Positions 5,439 through 6,168 of a stretch of 6,168 bases of DNA are shown here, in pieces. This DNA comes from Thermoplasmata archaeon. Its GTDB lineage: Archaea > Thermoplasmatota > E2 > DHVEG-1. The notes under the pieces are model-generated. The model saw only the letters and a list, made by a program, of their open reading frames with translations. It was not told the origin of the DNA and did no database searches. Numbering within the stretch: position 1 is the stretch's first letter; each line of letters opens with the position of its first letter. The position numbers and the translations under genes were made by a program. The stretch lies in contig QMTJ01000069.1 in assembly GCA_003651045.1 (NCBI GenBank), positions 1 to 6,168 on the forward strand, written 5' to 3'.

Positions 5439-6120
5439 ATATTATACTTTGTCCACCGATGAAAAGAATGATTGTTGCGCTAAGGGTTATTAAAACGTTG
5501 TCATCGATTATTCCAAATTCGTAACGTTCAAAAAACGATGCAACAATAGCAGCGAGTACACCCCATGCTGCTAGACCTACCATGTTTGCAAAAAAATAAC
5601 CAATGGGTATGCATACTCCCATCATGTACACGTTACCAATAGGGTGTTTCTTTCTTTCTTGGAAAGCAAGGTTTCTAATTATCCCGGTTATACCATCGCC
5701 AAATGCGATAAACGCTGGTGGTATAATAGCGATCCATGGGTTACCAAAAACCCACCACAGTATAAAAATCGCGAGACCCCACATGAAACAAAAACTTACA
5801 TCATTTAAATCCCCTTGGGTTTGGAACCAATAGAGGAGTTTACCTGATTTATGTGTGAAATAAGTAAAGATAGATAGAATAGTACCAGCGAGTAATGGAT
5901 ACCAGGGATTTTTAAAAACAAATGGTACTGCTAAAACAACAACGCCACCTGCGAAAATATGAATTAATTTTCGGTTATAGTAGATAGCGATTTCTTTTTT
6001 GTATACTCGTTTGATCATCCAGAGATAAAGTTTTTTTGTTAGGAAGAAGGTTACAAAGATAACATAAAATGCTAGGATAAAAGTCCAGAGTATTTCACTG
6101 TAGATAGATCCATTGAGCAT
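5437..6120 (-). CDS. CTP-dependent polyprenol (dolichol/phytol) kinase family membrane protein
   Basis: This 227-aa, very hydrophobic protein has about seven predicted membrane segments. Family-like motifs appear in order: RKLIHIFAGG (50-59, the RKxxHxxxG motif), FGDGITGIIRN (140-150, the GDGxxxxxG nucleotide-binding region), KKHPIGNVYM (157-166, the place of the usual K-S/T-x-E-G-S motif) and ERYEFGIIDDN (199-208, the E...DDN motif). These mark the SEC59/DGK1/VTE5 group of CTP-dependent lipid-alcohol kinases, which phosphorylate dolichol, phytol or diacylglycerol in the membrane and are often annotated as phosphatidate cytidylyltransferase-like. In archaea a plausible substrate is a polyprenol or geranylgeraniol, for lipid carriers or lipid salvage. 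The substrate cannot be told from sequence. I prefer the ATG at 6120 because AAAGG lies 6 bases upstream and a TATA box sits 27 bases away. A TTG at 6126 would add two residues. The usual P after DDN..iP is replaced (DDNVLITL), a minor deviation. Confidence 0.8.
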   Translation of the reverse strand: MLNGSIYSEILWTFILAFYVIFVTFFLTKKLYLWMIKRVYKKEIAIYYNRKLIHIFAGGVVVLAVPFVFKNPWYPLLAGTILSIFTYFTHKSGKLLYWFQTQGDLNDVSFCFMWGLAIFILWWVFGNPWIAIIPPAFIAFGDGITGIIRNLAFQERKKHPIGNVYMMGVCIPIGYFFANMVGLAAWGVLAAIVASFFERYEFGIIDDNVLITLSATIILFIGGQSII

Positions 6121-6142
6121 TTGCAACCTTTATCTTTTCATC

Positions 6143-6151
6143 TTATTTAAA
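6143..6151 (-). promoter_or_regulatory. TATA box of the polyprenol kinase gene
   Basis: The minus strand reads TTTAAATAA, with an A/T-rich BRE-like flank upstream. The centre at 6147 is 27 bases before the ATG at 6120, so the transcript would have almost no leader. AAAGG (6131-6127 on the minus strand) is the alternative initiation signal if the message starts a few bases earlier. Confidence 0.45.
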
Positions 6152-6168
6152 TTTATTATTTTATGAAG

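Noticed and set aside
5603..5833. Plus-strand open frame opposite the polyprenol kinase gene
   Set aside because: It is the shadow of a conserved membrane protein; the kinase motifs on the other strand account for the lack of stops.

Overview
The window looks like AT-rich archaeal chromosome, most likely a euryarchaeote of the Thermoplasmata kind. The evidence is archaeal TATA/BRE-like boxes about 27 nt upstream of several start codons, some genes with almost no leader, a surface protein with PKD domains and DxDxDG-type repeats, and a polyprenol-kinase-like membrane protein. The lineage is an inference from style, not from a marker gene.

Layout. Bases 1-75 (minus) are the first 25 codons of an IS110-family transposase that runs off the left edge. 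Bases 171-2126 (plus) encode a large secreted, membrane-anchored zinc peptidase (HExxH...E) flanked by PKD domains. Bases 2127-2602 have no intact gene. They hold a 54-codon C-terminal gene remnant on the minus strand (2135-2299) and a GC-rich island with RNA-like hairpins (about 2321-2400), with a repeated GAGGACTTA motif at 2380 and 2481. Bases 2603-4378 (minus) encode a full-length malic enzyme family protein with a malolactic-enzyme-like residue in the substrate pocket. Bases 4437-4983 (minus) are a badly decayed ribbon-helix-helix regulator gene, recognisable only by joining several frames. Bases 5103-5336 (plus) encode a small carboxymuconolactone-decarboxylase-like protein whose C-terminus (to 5415) has been cut off by a 4-base tandem duplication. 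Bases 5437-6120 (minus) encode a multi-pass CTP-dependent polyprenol (dolichol/phytol) kinase family protein, convergent with the previous gene over a shared T/A-rich terminator zone.

How it fits together. I see no operon: almost every gene has its own promoter-like sequence and neighbours change strand. The theme is gene decay next to a mobile element: one transposase at the edge, one gene stump, one multi-frameshift pseudogene and one freshly frameshifted gene in 6 kb. The intact functions are an extracellular peptidase, C4-acid metabolism and polyprenol phosphorylation. The peptidase has about a dozen N-glycosylation sequons, and the kinase could in principle feed lipid-linked glycan synthesis, but the sequence shows no direct link. 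I do not see a defence island, CRISPR array, tRNA or rRNA gene.
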